A DNA stretch of 64,000 nt, taken from Centaurea solstitialis (taxonomy: Eukaryota; Streptophyta; Magnoliopsida; Asterales; Asteraceae). The notes under the pieces were generated by a model. It was not told the origin of the DNA and did no database searches. It was given only the letters and a program-made list of their open reading frames with translations. The position numbers and the translations under genes are program-made. The stretch lies in assembly GCA_030169165.1 (NCBI GenBank), contig CM058044.1, positions 43,514,218 to 43,578,217 of the forward strand. The letters run 5' to 3'. Below are positions 36,833-47,450 of the stretch, in pieces. Each line of letters opens with the position of its first letter. The first letter of the stretch is position 1.

Positions 36833-37190
36833 TGATACGATACACGATCCGTTTGCAAAATTAACAATCAATTCTATACAAAATGCTCAGATTTCCTTTC
36901 CCCAATAATTCCACACTGCAGCATATAAAGATTCAGTTTTTTACTAATCTACAATCAACAATGAACAAAATCAATAACCTAAAACCTAGAAAACTAAAAC
37001 ATAAAATTGCAATCGATGGAGTTGATCAAAGATCGGATATGAATTCGATAAGATCTAGGATTAATAGTGTAAATCGAGTGAGTTTGATCGACATACCTGC
37101 AGCTGAAATTCTTCACTGATCGAAGGAGGGAATTTAGTTGAGATAGAAGAGAGAAAAGGGAGAGAATTGATACCTAGAAGCGAAGATCAG
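36833..37190 (-). other. Probable SEC24 5' UTR with a leader intron
   Basis: A donor CTGCAG|GTATGT at 37097/37096 and an acceptor GCTGCAG|TGTGG at 36915 would join a non-coding first exon (about 37097-37190, rich in GA) to the exon with the start codon. Inferred from splice signals only. Confidence 0.45.
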
Positions 37191-37322
37191 GGGAGATCGA
37201 ATGAAACCGATGATGGATGAAATGAAATTTGGGGAAAAGTTTGAAGACCATTTTTTGTTTTTGGTTACAACAACAACTACCCACAAAAATACAAGAATTT
37301 TGTTTGTGTTTTGTTGTAATAA

Positions 37323-38225
37323 GGGTTAATGACTTATTAGGGTAACAAACTATTCGTTTTGTACAAAAAATACCATTGAATGTTTTTTTGTACTCGATAT
37401 ACCATTGAACTATTTTTTTTTGTACACATTATACCATCGCAACCGGGAATAGCCGGTTTTGACCTCAATTTGTACACATTATACCATTGAACTATTTTTT
37501 TTGTACACATTATACCATGGAACTCTTTTTTTTTACACATTATACCATTAACCTTTGATATGTTTACAAAAAATGTGGCAATGACTTTCTTCAAGATACC
37601 ACCACTACCACAACCACTACCACCACCTCCCTCCTCCTCCACCACTCCCCAATTCTCCTTTGCATACTAAAATTCATTTCTCCAGCGGAGTTCCTTAACG
37701 ACGAAGACATACTCACGGACTTCTTGCCGGAAAAGGAAAAACCCACCACCAACAACAACAAGGGCTCTTCCACTGGGTTTTACGGGTTCGGTTCGCATCT
37801 GAGTTCTCCGGTAGAGTTCGTCATGGGTTCCACCGAGATAGAAAGCGACGAAGAGGATTACCTCACTGGGTTGACCCGAAAGCTCTGTAACAACACTCTT
37901 TCAAGACGATTTATGGAAATCATATTTCAATTTCAATGTATGCATAAAACATATGTTTAAGGAATTGTCACCTTTTTTGTAAGCATATCAAAGGTTAATG
38001 GTATAATTTGTACAAAAAAAAAGAGTTCAATGGTATAATGTGTACAAAATAAATAGTTCAATGGTATAATGTGTACAAATCGACGTCAAAACCGGCTATT
38101 CCCGGTTGCGATGGTATAATGTGTACAAAAAAAAATAGTTCAATGGTATATCGAGTACAAAAAAACATTCAATGGTATTTTTTGTACAAAACGAATAGTT
38201 TATTACCCTAATAAGTCATTAACCC
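37323..38225. mobile_element. Pack-MULE with 9-bp TSD
   Basis: 903-bp element with terminal inverted repeats of about 265 bp (37323-37590 against 37960-38225; ends GGGTTAATGACTTATTAG / CTAATAAGTCATTAACCC). It is flanked by the perfect 9-mer TTGTAATAA at 37314-37322 and 38226-38234. Long TIRs plus a 9-bp duplication define Mutator superfamily elements; the interior is gene-like. It lies about 130 bp upstream of the SEC24 leader exon. Confidence 0.93.
37650..37935 (+). pseudogene. Captured host-gene fragment in the Pack-MULE
   Basis: An open, codon-like stretch between the TIRs reads 'SPAEFLNDEDILTDFLPEKE', then 'GFGSHLSSPVEFVMGSTEIE' and 'SDEEDYLTGLTRKL'. Its higher GC differs sharply from the AT-rich arms. 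The PVE..xxSTExESDEED stretch recalls a plant-specific protein family of unknown function; I cannot name it. No complete gene is present. Confidence 0.7.
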
Positions 38226-38234
38226 TTGTAATAA

Positions 38235-39547
38235 AGAAGGGTAATCTCGCCTAATTTATGTTAGGTTTTATTTTCTGTGCATGTCAATTTCATTACGGGC
38301 TATAAACATAATATCTATTTTATTTCTTAAAAGTTCATCTGAAGTTTGTCGATTGAAATGAACAACGATTATTGAATGACGAAAAAAAAAAAAAAAAAAA
38401 ACAAACAAACAAACAAAAAAACAAAAGAATGATGCTGATAGATTTGTGAGGCTGTGGAGTTTTTGATGGTATCTTACATATACATCGAAATCTCGAGTTA
38501 AGCGGTTCGAGATGTTCTGGAAAGCCAATACACAAATCTATGATCTTTTTGTGTTTTGTGTGTTTTTCAAATGTGGGGGTGCATCTAGGTTAAAAATAAT
38601 GTTGAAGTCGAAAGAATGGTACTCGACAGGAATAAGAGGTGATTAAGTGGCATCACTCAGTTCATCAAAAGGTACGTTGAGGGTTAAGAGGCTTGGAAAT
38701 GGGAGAAAAATAAACGAACTCAACTTTAATATACTAAAACAACATTAGATACAACATTGTTTGTCCGGTATAGGATTAGTGGGTAAAACTTTCGACCTTT
38801 GTCATTATTTGTATCTGGTATAGGATTAGTGGGTAAAACTTTCGACCTTTTGTCATTATTTGGATCCGGTAAAGTTCTTAGTTATTATCTTATAAGATAA
38901 AGTGATTCAACAAGCACTTGTTGAATAAACGACATCTATATTTGTTTTTAGGTGTCTGGTTTGCACATGAATATAATTAATTAAAGTGGATTTTTCTCCG
39001 CCACCAACCCCATCACCAGTGTCGTTGTGATCATGGTTGTTGCTACCGTCACCACTATCGCCAACTGCTATTGTTAGTATAATTTACATGGGACTTATAA
39101 TCTAGTAACAAATACATGAAAATGACACGGAAGAGTATTTTTGTGATCTGCTATTATTTCATTACAATCTTAAAAACTACAACATGTCAAACAAACATGG
39201 AGATTCTACTTTATTTAAGATACTTCTTTCTAATTCATGCCAACCAATATATGTGGTCAATCTTGGTTGAAGTTTATTTCAATTCATTGAGATCTCCGTA
39301 TCATTTGGAGGAGTCCATTATGCGAAACAAATTTCAATTCATGTCATCTTATTTGTTGCATCAGTGAAATGAACGACTTACTTGTATTTGAACATGTTTA
39401 TCAGTTAGTTATCATCCACTTTTATAAATTTTAAACATGAAGCATTAAGAACTTGTTTTTATGCAACAATAAACGATTGTTTGATTGTTTTTCAATCGAA
39501 CTCTATACGAATTAAATTGTTTACATTGATTAAGTTTCTTTTTTTTT
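38235..39547. other. Intergenic, no gene
   Basis: A(n)/(AAAC)n run at 38382-38424; a 50-bp unit ('ggtataggattagtgggtaa ... tttcgacctttgtcattatt') in tandem at 38765-38865. No gene is supported. Confidence 0.6.
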
Positions 39548-39687
39548 GGGAAACATATATCGGCAAAGTTAGGAAGTGGGTGGCATTGTGGCAACTAATC
39601 CGTGTTTCCACCGCATGCTAAGCACCATAATTGTTAGCAAATTACAAGATTACCCTCGCTAATGTGCACATCATCACCATGCCCTTA
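39548..39687. repeat. Block alpha, right copy
   Basis: Matches 6017-6140. Here it is followed directly by 'taGGCGCCGTTTGGTTCGC'. Confidence 0.85.
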
Positions 39688-39688
39688 G

Positions 39689-40256
39689 GCGCCGTTTGGT
39701 TCGCAGGATTCCTTGGGAATCTATAGGAATTGAAATCTAATTTCCAGAGATTCATGTGTTTGGTTCATTTTAAAGCAGAGAATTGAAATGTGCACGAGGC
39801 AATGTTTTCCATTAGATGAGGGAATCTCAATTCCATCAGAACATGGAAGGAATTCGAAATCCATAACATTAGGAATCTGACAAATTACAAGTTTACCCTT
39901 GAAACCCTTTTATAAATTCATATTATATATATAATAATAATAATATATATAAATTTAATATATTATATTATATATATGTATATGTTCTTATATTATATAG
40001 GGTTAAGTTTTGGTGAGACCAAGCCATTTTTAGCTTGTTTTCGATATTTTTTTGCATCGATAGTGATTTTTTAGGTCTGCGTATTCGAGTTTTATGTACA
40101 TTCACGGTGTTTTTTTGTGAAGTTTAATACGTTAGGTATTGGTCTCACGCGGTCTCACGGTAACAGCTTGATCTCACCTGATCCTAAGTCATATTTTATA
40201 TATGTATATGTACTATAATCTATAAAATATACATATACATATAAATAATATATTAA

Positions 40257-40290
<34 letters not shown>

Positions 40291-40984
40291 TCACCTTATT
40301 TTGAAAACTTATTAATTTGTGTAAACTTTGGAAACTCATATAAACCATTGATTAGAAGGATCAATGGACAAGATTAATTGCAAAATTCAAAATCATAACC
40401 ACCAACTCCTATAATTAAGCATCACAAAAATAAAATAAATAAAATTACCAAAAATAAACAAGAAAATGAATTATGATTGGTGGAAAACATGGTTTCCAAA
40501 GTTTTCACAAATTAATGAGTTTTCAAAATAAGGTGACTCTAAATATATAAAAATATTACGATATATATTATTATATATTATATATATTATTTATAATATA
40601 CATATTATATATAAATATATTATAATTTATTAATATATGTTTACATACAAGTTATTAAAAGATTGTTATATCTTGTATTGAAATGAATACATGAAATTAA
40701 AATGATTTTTAGTTATGATTTTATTAGCATGTTTTTTTTAATAATTTATTGAAGTGAATATTTAATCTATAAAATGAAAATTTAATATTGTGTAACTTAT
40801 ATAACACATTTTCTTTACATATAAGTTATAAAACAAACTGAAAAAGTAAGGAAAAAAGAGTGTAATTTTGTCATTTTACATATCTGAATTCCAATTCCAT
40901 TAGATATTTTTGTCAACCAAATAGATTATGAAATTGGATTCCAGTTCCATTTCCTACCAACCAAATAGAATATGGAATTGGATT
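39689..40984. mobile_element. Tourist-like element region with nested insertions
   Basis: Starts GGCGCCGTTTGGTTCGCAGG, a typical PIF/Harbinger (Tourist) end, and closes near 40960-40984 with 'ccaaccaaatagaatatgga', so the right TIR is degraded. TA-rich DNA in the middle contains a possible repeat at 40000-40190 ('ggtctcacgcggtctcac') and the MITE at 40287. No coding signal. Confidence 0.5.
40287..40540. mobile_element. 254-bp MITE with about 47-bp TIRs
   Basis: AGAGTCACCTTATTTTGAAA at the left is the exact complement of the right end TTTCAAAATAAGGTGACTCT, and pairing continues with few mismatches to about 47 bp ('tttggaaac' / 'gtttccaaa'). It sits in TA repeats that hide any target duplication. 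Confidence 0.85.
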
Positions 40985-41352
40985 TCATCTTATTTCCAAT
41001 GGATTTTGGATTTGGATTTAGAAATATATCTTTTGCTGATATTGGCTTCTTCTTTTTTTCTTTTTTGTGGGCTTTCAAGTGAAACACTAACCCACAACAT
41101 TTATTAATACTAATGAAAATAATGGGCTTTTCTTTTCTATTTTTTTTTCTTGCTTAGTAGCTCATAGCCCACAAATCCAAACAACTACAACTTGATTTTA
41201 AAACCCTTTTTTCTTCTTTCATGTTTCTTTTTAATCACAAACAATTAAAATGATTGAATTAAGGGTATTTTGGACATTCAATGAAAACTAATTGTAGAGA
41301 AATTGAACATATAAATGTATAAATTGGTGCTCATGACGTTAATAGTAATTTT
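40985..41352. repeat. Blocks beta-gamma-delta, right copy (no MITE chain)
   Basis: 40985-41080, 41088-41272 and 41275-41352 match 3457-3527, 7075-7256 and 7849-7930 in the same order but without the MITE chain, the 590-bp insertion or block alpha between them. The junction 'CACTAACCCACAAC' still has the single TAA expected at an unfilled MITE site. Confidence 0.8.
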
Positions 41353-41391
41353 TTTTAAAATAATAATTAAATAATTATGTTAAATTTGATT

Positions 41392-41745
41392 AGAGCATCC
41401 ACAATGGAGGTTTATTGTGAGGTTCTTCATGAGGTTTTTACAAGAACCTCCACAGTGAGACATAGGTTCTTGCCCAGTAACAAGTTCTTATTGGAACCCG
41501 GGTGCTTGAATTTACCTAGGTGCTTGAATAAGAACCCAGGTTCTTGTAATAGTTTCATTTTCTTTTATATAATAGTTTACATAAATAAAAACTATATTAT
41601 AAATAAGAAGAGGGAAGTGAGGTTTTTGTAAAAACCTCCATTGTAGGGTTTTAAGGAAGTTCTTGGTATGTTGAAATGACAATGACGTGGTAGGAAAAAT
41701 TATGGTAAGTGAGATTATTGGAGGTTCCACCACTGTAGATGCTCT
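41392..41745. mobile_element. MITE with AGAGCATC ends
   Basis: AGAGCATCCACAATGG at the left pairs with CCACCACTGTAGATGCTCT at the right; inner arms 'ggttttt gtaaaaacctcc' also pair. A widespread plant MITE pattern; the target duplication is unclear. Confidence 0.75.
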
Positions 41746-42480
41746 TAGTCTCAAATCAACTCCTGTTTTTTATATCAAATGCAAAAAATTAATTAGTTTG
41801 AACAATTCAAATTAAATAGGTACATAACGTATCTATATATAATAGTATTTTATACTTTTAAATTTTTGATATATTTTATATTTTCAAAGACTTATAACGT
41901 CAAATTTCTAGTTCATATAAAATATTATAGATTTTAATATGTTTTCCTTATTCAAAACAATGGTGAAATGTACTTATTTGCCCCTCAACGTTTACTAATT
42001 GAAGTATTAAAATAATAATAAAATCTTTATTTCCAAAAGTATGTTACTTTTCATCTAAACCCTTTAACCTTTTAATCTATGGTAATAAGATGGGTTGCAA
42101 AGTGTACAAAAGCTATGTTTGACAAATATTTGCTCAACATTTCACGGCTACTAGTGTTCTGAAAGTGTACAAAAGCTACCGAACATGAAGAAACCTAGCC
42201 GATTGTGTGTTTGTCCTTGAAGAAATGTGGTTAGTTCTAACAGGAAGAACCTAGCCTCCACTGTCGTCTTGTAGCATCGAAACTTCAATCTGTCGATGTA
42301 TCAATGCAATAGAGTTTGTGAGAGACAAGGAGAGAACTGTGGTTAGTTCTATCCAGACTTATATGTTTTATTTCGTATACTTATTTCTTATTTAAGTGAC
42401 ATTATATATTAAAATTTAAATTAGAAGATAACAAATTTGCATTCAATTCATAGTTTGTCTCACAGAAAAACAATTTTTAA
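41746..42480. other. AT-rich intergenic DNA before the LINE
   Basis: No gene is seen. 'gctatgtttgacaaatattt' at 42112 and 'ggctatgtttgacaaactcg' at 42481 resemble a MITE end also present near 12670. Confidence 0.5.
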
Positions 42481-42695
42481 GGCTATGTTTGACAAACTCG
42501 TCCAAAAGATCCTGCCTTGCACCGTCGTGATCTGGTGGAGCTTCAGCGCTGCAAAGCCTTCGTTGCTTCATATCGGTCTCGGCCGTCGTAGGGTGTGGTT
42601 GTTTTGAGCATTACGATTAGGTTAACAGTTTTGGCGTTTTCCTTGTTTTACAAGTTTTCGCACGACTAGGGTTTTTCCAGATTCTTGCGGTTTCC

Positions 42696-44072
42696 ATGGC
42701 TGAAAGTGAGGTAGATGTTAATTCTGATGGTGGTCGCGTCTCAGTCTTTGATAGATTACAACCAAAACCCACAGTGTGGGCGGGGTCTAAATCTTTTGCT
42801 GATGCTGTGGGAGATCAACATCAAACTGGATTGAATTTTTTTCCTTTGTCGGATAAGAAATCCACTTCCGTCTCTATCCCGATTGAATTGGCAAAGGAAG
42901 CTGCTAAGGCATTTAGTACTACTGTTATGGGATATTTTTTGGGTCCACGAATACCATTTTCGATTGTGCAAAGAACCCTTCAATCTGTGTGGAGCAAACA
43001 TGGAATAGCTGATATTATGATGAATGCAAATGGGTTTTTCTTCATCAAGTTTAATGACGAAGGTGGTAGTGTTCGGGCTGTGGATGAAGGTATGGTAATG
43101 ATTAGAGGAGCACGGTTGTTTGTTTGCCCTTGGGATCCATCTAAGGGGTTGCACAAAACCATCCATGACACATGCCCTTTGTGGGTTAAATTCCACCATA
43201 TTCCGCTAGTGCTTTTCAATCACGAAGGTATAAGCCGCATAGCAAGCGCAATTGGCGTTCCAAAACGCATGGATGCATGCACGACATCCATGTGTGATAA
43301 GAAATGGGGTCGGCCAGGTTTTGCAAAGGTGTTGGTTGATGTGTGGGCCATTGGAGACCTGAAACGAGAACTTGAAGTGGTTATTCCTCACATGAATGAT
43401 GATAGACATGATAAGGTACGCATTGTGGTAGAATATATGTGGGAACCCGTTCAATGTTCCTTTTGTTGTGTTTTTGGGCATAAGAGGGCAGCATGTCCGA
43501 AGGCAGTTGTGGTGGATAAAAGTGGAAGCAAGAAGCAGAAGGAAATTGATGAGGACGGTTTTATACGTGTTGAAAAGAAGCAATGGAGAAGAAAGGAGGT
43601 CCAAAACATTCCTGTGGTAGTGGATGGAGCTTCAACAAGTAGTGTTAAAGACATACCTAAGGAAGGAGAAGTTTCTACAAAGAATATTGTTGAAACTGTG
43701 TTGGTGGAGGAAAGCTCCGAGGACTTACAAATGAATGAAGGTGACCATGAAGTAGCTGTTGGGGAAACAACGGTTGAAGTATCATTGGATACTTCACCAA
43801 AGCGCACGAGTACTGGCTCAAAACCATCTATGGTGAAACCTGTGGACCCTCCTACTTCTGTTCCGGTTGCACCTTTAGTAACGAATACAACCAATGTGAA
43901 GGCATCTATCAAAGGGATTTTGAAAAATCCAGCTCGACACACTTCACAATCTGGTGGTAATGTGGGTTTTGGAGCTCATAAAGGGACTACAAATGATGAT
44001 AACCAAGCTCGGAAGAAGCCAAATAAGGCTATGGGAGGTAAGAATGTTCATTCTACGCACTCTAATGTTTAA
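42696..44072 (+). CDS. LINE ORF1 (DUF4283 / zinc-knuckle nucleic-acid-binding protein)
   Basis: Intact 458-aa ORF1 of an L1-like plant LINE. Such proteins coat the element RNA. Residues about 60-230 match the DUF4283 region. 'YMWEPVQCSFCCVFGHKRAA' with the following C gives the zinc knuckle C-x2-C-x4-H-x4-C (about residues 255-270). The C-terminal half is low complexity and lysine-rich. The 5' leader starts somewhere between 42480 and 42695. The stop codon overlaps the ORF2 start by 8 nt (ATGTTTAA, 44065-44072), a compact arrangement that could allow coupled translation. Confidence 0.88.
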   Translation: MAESEVDVNSDGGRVSVFDRLQPKPTVWAGSKSFADAVGDQHQTGLNFFPLSDKKSTSVSIPIELAKEAAKAFSTTVMGYFLGPRIPFSIVQRTLQSVWSKHGIADIMMNANGFFFIKFNDEGGSVRAVDEGMVMIRGARLFVCPWDPSKGLHKTIHDTCPLWVKFHHIPLVLFNHEGISRIASAIGVPKRMDACTTSMCDKKWGRPGFAKVLVDVWAIGDLKRELEVVIPHMNDDRHDKVRIVVEYMWEPVQCSFCCVFGHKRAACPKAVVVDKSGSKKQKEIDEDGFIRVEKKQWRRKEVQNIPVVVDGASTSSVKDIPKEGEVSTKNIVETVLVEESSEDLQMNEGDHEVAVGETTVEVSLDTSPKRTSTGSKPSMVKPVDPPTSVPVAPLVTNTTNVKASIKGILKNPARHTSQSGGNVGFGAHKGTTNDDNQARKKPNKAMGGKNVHSTHSNV

Positions 44073-44987
44073 AGCCGCTGCTTGGAATATACGGGGCCTA
44101 AATGCCCCGTATAAACAAATGGAGGTAAAAGGGTTAATTAGGGATAATGAACTTTCTTTGTGTGCGATCCTTGAAACTCATGTCCAAAGCATGTATTTGG
44201 GGGATATCTGTTCGCGCACATTTGGTTGATGGAATTGGGTGTCGAATCAGGCTCATTGTATTCATGGTACTCGTATTATATTAGCATGGGATGTTCGATG
44301 GTTGGACATTGTGGTTATAGATATGCACGAACAACTTTTGCATTGTGAGGTTAGGATAAATGGAGAACCGGAGCCGTTCTTTTGTTCGATTATTTATGGG
44401 GCTAACTGTGGTAGTATGCGTCGTGCTTTGTGGTCAGGTTTGCGGCGTTCAAAAGTGATTATGGGAGATAAACCATGGGTAATACTTGGCGACTTTAATA
44501 CCATGTTATTTCCGCATGATGGTTTTGGTGATGGCTCTCGCAGGAATGTTGACATGATTGAATTTGATGAATGTTTGGGTGATATTGAGTTATTTGACAT
44601 CCAATACACCGGGGTGCAATACACGTGGTGTCAAAAACCGAGTGTAGAGGGTGGCGTGCTTTGCAAATTGGATCGGGTGCTAGCAAATACAAAGTTTACA
44701 ACTAGATTTCACGATGCTAGTGTGTGCTTTCTTCCAAGGGGTCTGTCTGACCACTCTCCAGCAGTTTTATCCTTTTCGGGTGGAGTCCGGAAAATTGTTT
44801 ATGGATTCAAATTCGATAATTTCTTGGTAAATGATCCGAAATTTCTTGATGTTGTTCGGATCGGATGGCAATTACCAGTGGAGGGTACGTTTATGTACAA
44901 GGTTTTAACGCGATTGAAGAACTTAAAGAAACCACTTCGGAAGTTGCGATCGGTTTATGGTGATCTAACTAAGTTGAAACAGGCTTT
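44065..44987 (+). pseudogene. LINE ORF2, endonuclease part, interrupted
   Basis: Apurinic-like endonuclease domain of an L1-type LINE, which nicks the target for reverse transcription. Visible motifs in order: 'AAAWNIRGLN' (catalytic Asn), 'LCAILETHV' (Glu), 'WVILGDFNTM', 'CKLDRVLAN' and 'LSDHSPAVL' (terminal SDH). A TGA at 44227-44229 sits where a Trp is expected ('RTFG*WNWVSNQ'), so the frame is dead even before the insertion. The frame is cut at 44987 by a solo LTR and resumes at 53658. Residues after the endonuclease ('YKVLTRLKNLKKPLRKL') belong to the linker before the reverse transcriptase. Confidence 0.88.
44983..44987. repeat. TSD GCTTT, left, of the solo LTR in the LINE
   Basis: GCTTT here and at 53653-53657 exactly bracket the TG...CA ends of the solo LTR. 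Confidence 0.9.
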
Positions 44988-45346
44988 TGTTGGGAATTGC
45001 AGACCAAAAACAGATATGCACAGCGGAATAAAACTGAACTGAAATTCCCAAAACATGAGATCCAACCTAAACTCGTTTAGATACAATCACGAGGGGGTTT
45101 AGAACAATACCTTTTAGGGCTAAACACAAAACGATTCCTGGAAAGCTAACGGGGAATACACCGCTACTGCACCACCATGAGAACCGCTGCTAGACCGCCT
45201 TTGGATTACTCGGAAAACCGAAACTGGTTTAGTGTGTGTGTGTGGGACGATTTTGAAGAGAGAGAGAACAAGGTTTAGGCTTTTCTTTTTCTCTAAGTTA
45301 CTAATGAGATGGATTATTGAAATCATTAGGTTTACCATATATTTAT
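44988..45346 (-). mobile_element. Solo LTR, left part (44988-45346), split by a later insertion
   Basis: Starts TGTTGGGAATTGCAG; the rest is 53354-53652, ending AATCCTTTCA. Together about 658 bp with TG...CA ends and a GCTTT target duplication but no internal region, so it is a solo LTR left by LTR-LTR recombination. Read on the minus strand its start (TGAAAGGATTATGTGCA...) resembles the starts of the gag-only elements' LTRs, so it seems to be a distant relative in minus orientation. Confidence 0.85.
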
Positions 45347-46183
45347 TGTTAGGAATTATGTGCAGAGTTGACAAACCAAGTGATTATACATCCAATGTTA
45401 CAAGACACTTGAGGGTCACACCTGTGAGAACCTATAAGTCGAACAAGTTAAATGAAATCCCGAAATGGAGAGTTAGGATTTATAATAGTGTATTATAAAT
45501 CAGTTGGGTAATTTCAGTCAGAATTACCAAAGTTGGAGGGTTATTAATTAATTAGGATATTATATATTTATTAGATAAATAAATATATAATAGTTAATTA
45601 ATAAAGATTTTATATATTAGATAAATATATAAATTATAATATCGTATGCAAATTCTTTTCCAGCTAATTAAATAAGGAAAGGATTTGAGATAATTATTAT
45701 AAGGAAACTGGATTCCATACAAACTGTATTTTTCCTCCATATAAATAAAGCCTATGGGTTAAGGAAAAACAAAAAAAAGCCTTTTCAGTTGAGAAAATCA
45801 GTTTTCTGTCCCTCCTCCTCTCTCCCAAAACCGGCGCACATACACCCCCTTCCCGGGTCGTTTTTGTTGTTCGGGTTTCACGGTTCTGCTAGAGGAACGT
45901 TCGTTGGTTGATTACGGGTGGATTATAACTCAAGCATTCCAGGTAAATTAATCTAACCTAATCCTTTAGGTTTAGAGCTACAAACGATTAAGATCATTAG
46001 GCTTTAATGGGTTTTTAGCTTTTATCGCTTCCGCATGATTAGATTAGAAACAGCGTGTTTTGATCACGTGGGTTTTAACAGTTTGTTTTAAACCTACGAG
46101 ATATATCAAACCAGCGAGGTTTTGATAGATCTGAGATAATCCTCGAGTCAGTTTGATCCGAGGATACCCACAAAAACCCAACA
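45347..46183 (+). mobile_element. 5' LTR of the young gag-only retrotransposon
   Basis: 837 bp, TGTTAGGAATTATG ... ACCCAACA, flanked on the left by TTTAT (45342-45346). By eye it differs from the 3' LTR (52509-53348) by three single-base indels and no substitutions. A TATA box TATAAATA lies at 45740-45747, followed by the probable transcription start. Confidence 0.95.
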
Positions 46184-46184
46184 G

Positions 46185-46197
46185 TGGTATCAGAGCC
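46185..46197 (+). promoter_or_regulatory. Primer binding site (initiator Met-tRNA)
   Basis: TGGTATCAGAGCC one base after the 5' LTR is the standard plant copia/gypsy primer site complementary to the 3' end of initiator Met-tRNA. Confidence 0.95.
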
Positions 46198-46372
46198 ATT
46201 GTTAAATCGTTTTTAGCTGTTTATCAGTTTATCAGTTTATCTGTATGTGATCCGTTAAAAGGTTGTTTCTTGCGTATCAAGTTTAAAAATCTGATTTTTA
46301 TTGAGTTTATTTATTTTTTTTTAGATTTTGTATTAAATTGTTATCCGTACGAAAACCTAATCGATTATCACC

Positions 46373-47450
46373 ATGGCCGCACCACCGTTTGTGGTGGCGG
46401 CCGAACCAATCATCACCAAAAACCGGGCCGCACCACAGTTGATGGTGCCAGCGCCGGCCGTCGAACGGAAAACCACCGAGCCACAACCACCCAGATTGGT
46501 GGTGGCTGTGGCGGTCACGAACTCGGAACCGCAACCACCAGGCGGTGGCTGCGGCGGACACACACACACAACCGCTACCACCCGATTGGTGGTGGCGGAT
46601 TGTTCCTCAATGGTGGCTATTCAACCCAAGCCGCGGCTGCATCGCCCGATTGGTGATGGCAGCCGGCCACCGGTCGCCATGGCGATGGTGGTAGCAGCGA
46701 TGGTGGTAACCGTGGGGCGCCACTTGGTTTTTGCCAAACACCACCTCAAACCGAGACCGGTTTGTAGATCCGCAACCACCAGAAGCCGCAATCGCGGTGG
46801 TGGATGGCGGCGATTTGTGGTGGCCGTAGACTGATCGCACCCGGAGGATGAACCCGCATCCGGTTTTGGCCGGTTTGCGGATGTATCATCGGCATCACCA
46901 CCAGTTCGGTGGAGATCGCCGGATTACGGTGGTAGCAATCGTGATCGGTGGCTGTAACGGCGTCAGCCTTGAACGGAAACCACCACCGCCCCACCGATTG
47001 TGGTGGCGGTGGTGTCGATTGAAAACACAGCCGCCAAGCGACGGTGGCGATTCGATCGAAAAACAGCCACCGTGGTGGTAGCGGTGTCTATTGGCAACCG
47101 CGTCGAAATTAAATAACCACCGTGAGTGGTGGTGGTGACGGCTATGGCCGAAACCACCACAGACGGTGATGGTGGGTGGTCAACCAACCACGGCGAACCC
47201 ATAGGCCGAACCGCGGTTGAAGCCAAGGGCGTACCACCAGTGTGGTGGTAGTCGACGATTTTGATTATGGGGCCATGGATGGAACGCGGCATTCGACTGT
47301 TGTTTTTCCAATCAACCGGCCGCACCTCAGAATCGGTGGTGGCGGCATCAGGCTGCGGTTGCACCACCAGCGTGGTGGTGGCAGCGTTTTTCGGTGAACA
47401 TGGCTCGCGGAAATGGCCAGACTCACAACCGGTAGTCACAAGGCTGCCAA
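46373..47450 (+). other. GC-rich leader tract with a hairpin series (CCACC..GGTGG)
   Basis: This leader stretch contrasts with its AT-rich surroundings and is packed with CCACC/GGTGG motifs arranged as short inverted repeats. Examples are 46382-46398, 46481-46514, 46572-46598, 46897-46913, 46980-47015, 47112-47132, 47235-47255 and 47360-47385. The loops are mostly 4-6 nt. Overlapping frames of up to 167 aa exist on both strands but are compositional by-products with no domain. An RNA-structure role in the genomic transcript is an inference. Confidence 0.7.

Noticed and set aside
36091..36835. Open frames in other registers across the SEC24 first coding exon
   Set aside because: Shadows of the GC-rich Pro/Gly-rich exon; the minus frame with 'MQNLQINRP' is the real one.
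37337..37645. 102-aa minus frame in the left Pack-MULE arm
   Set aside because: Product is a translation of the TIR reiterations (V-Q-W-Y-x-V-x-K) and a CCA run; not a gene.
42756..43942. Long minus frames under LINE ORF1
   Set aside because: Antisense shadows; the plus frame has the DUF4283 region and a zinc knuckle.
45232..45498. Plus frame of 88 aa across 45347 with a near copy at 52478-52660
   Set aside because: It runs across the start of the LTR; the duplication is that of the two LTRs.
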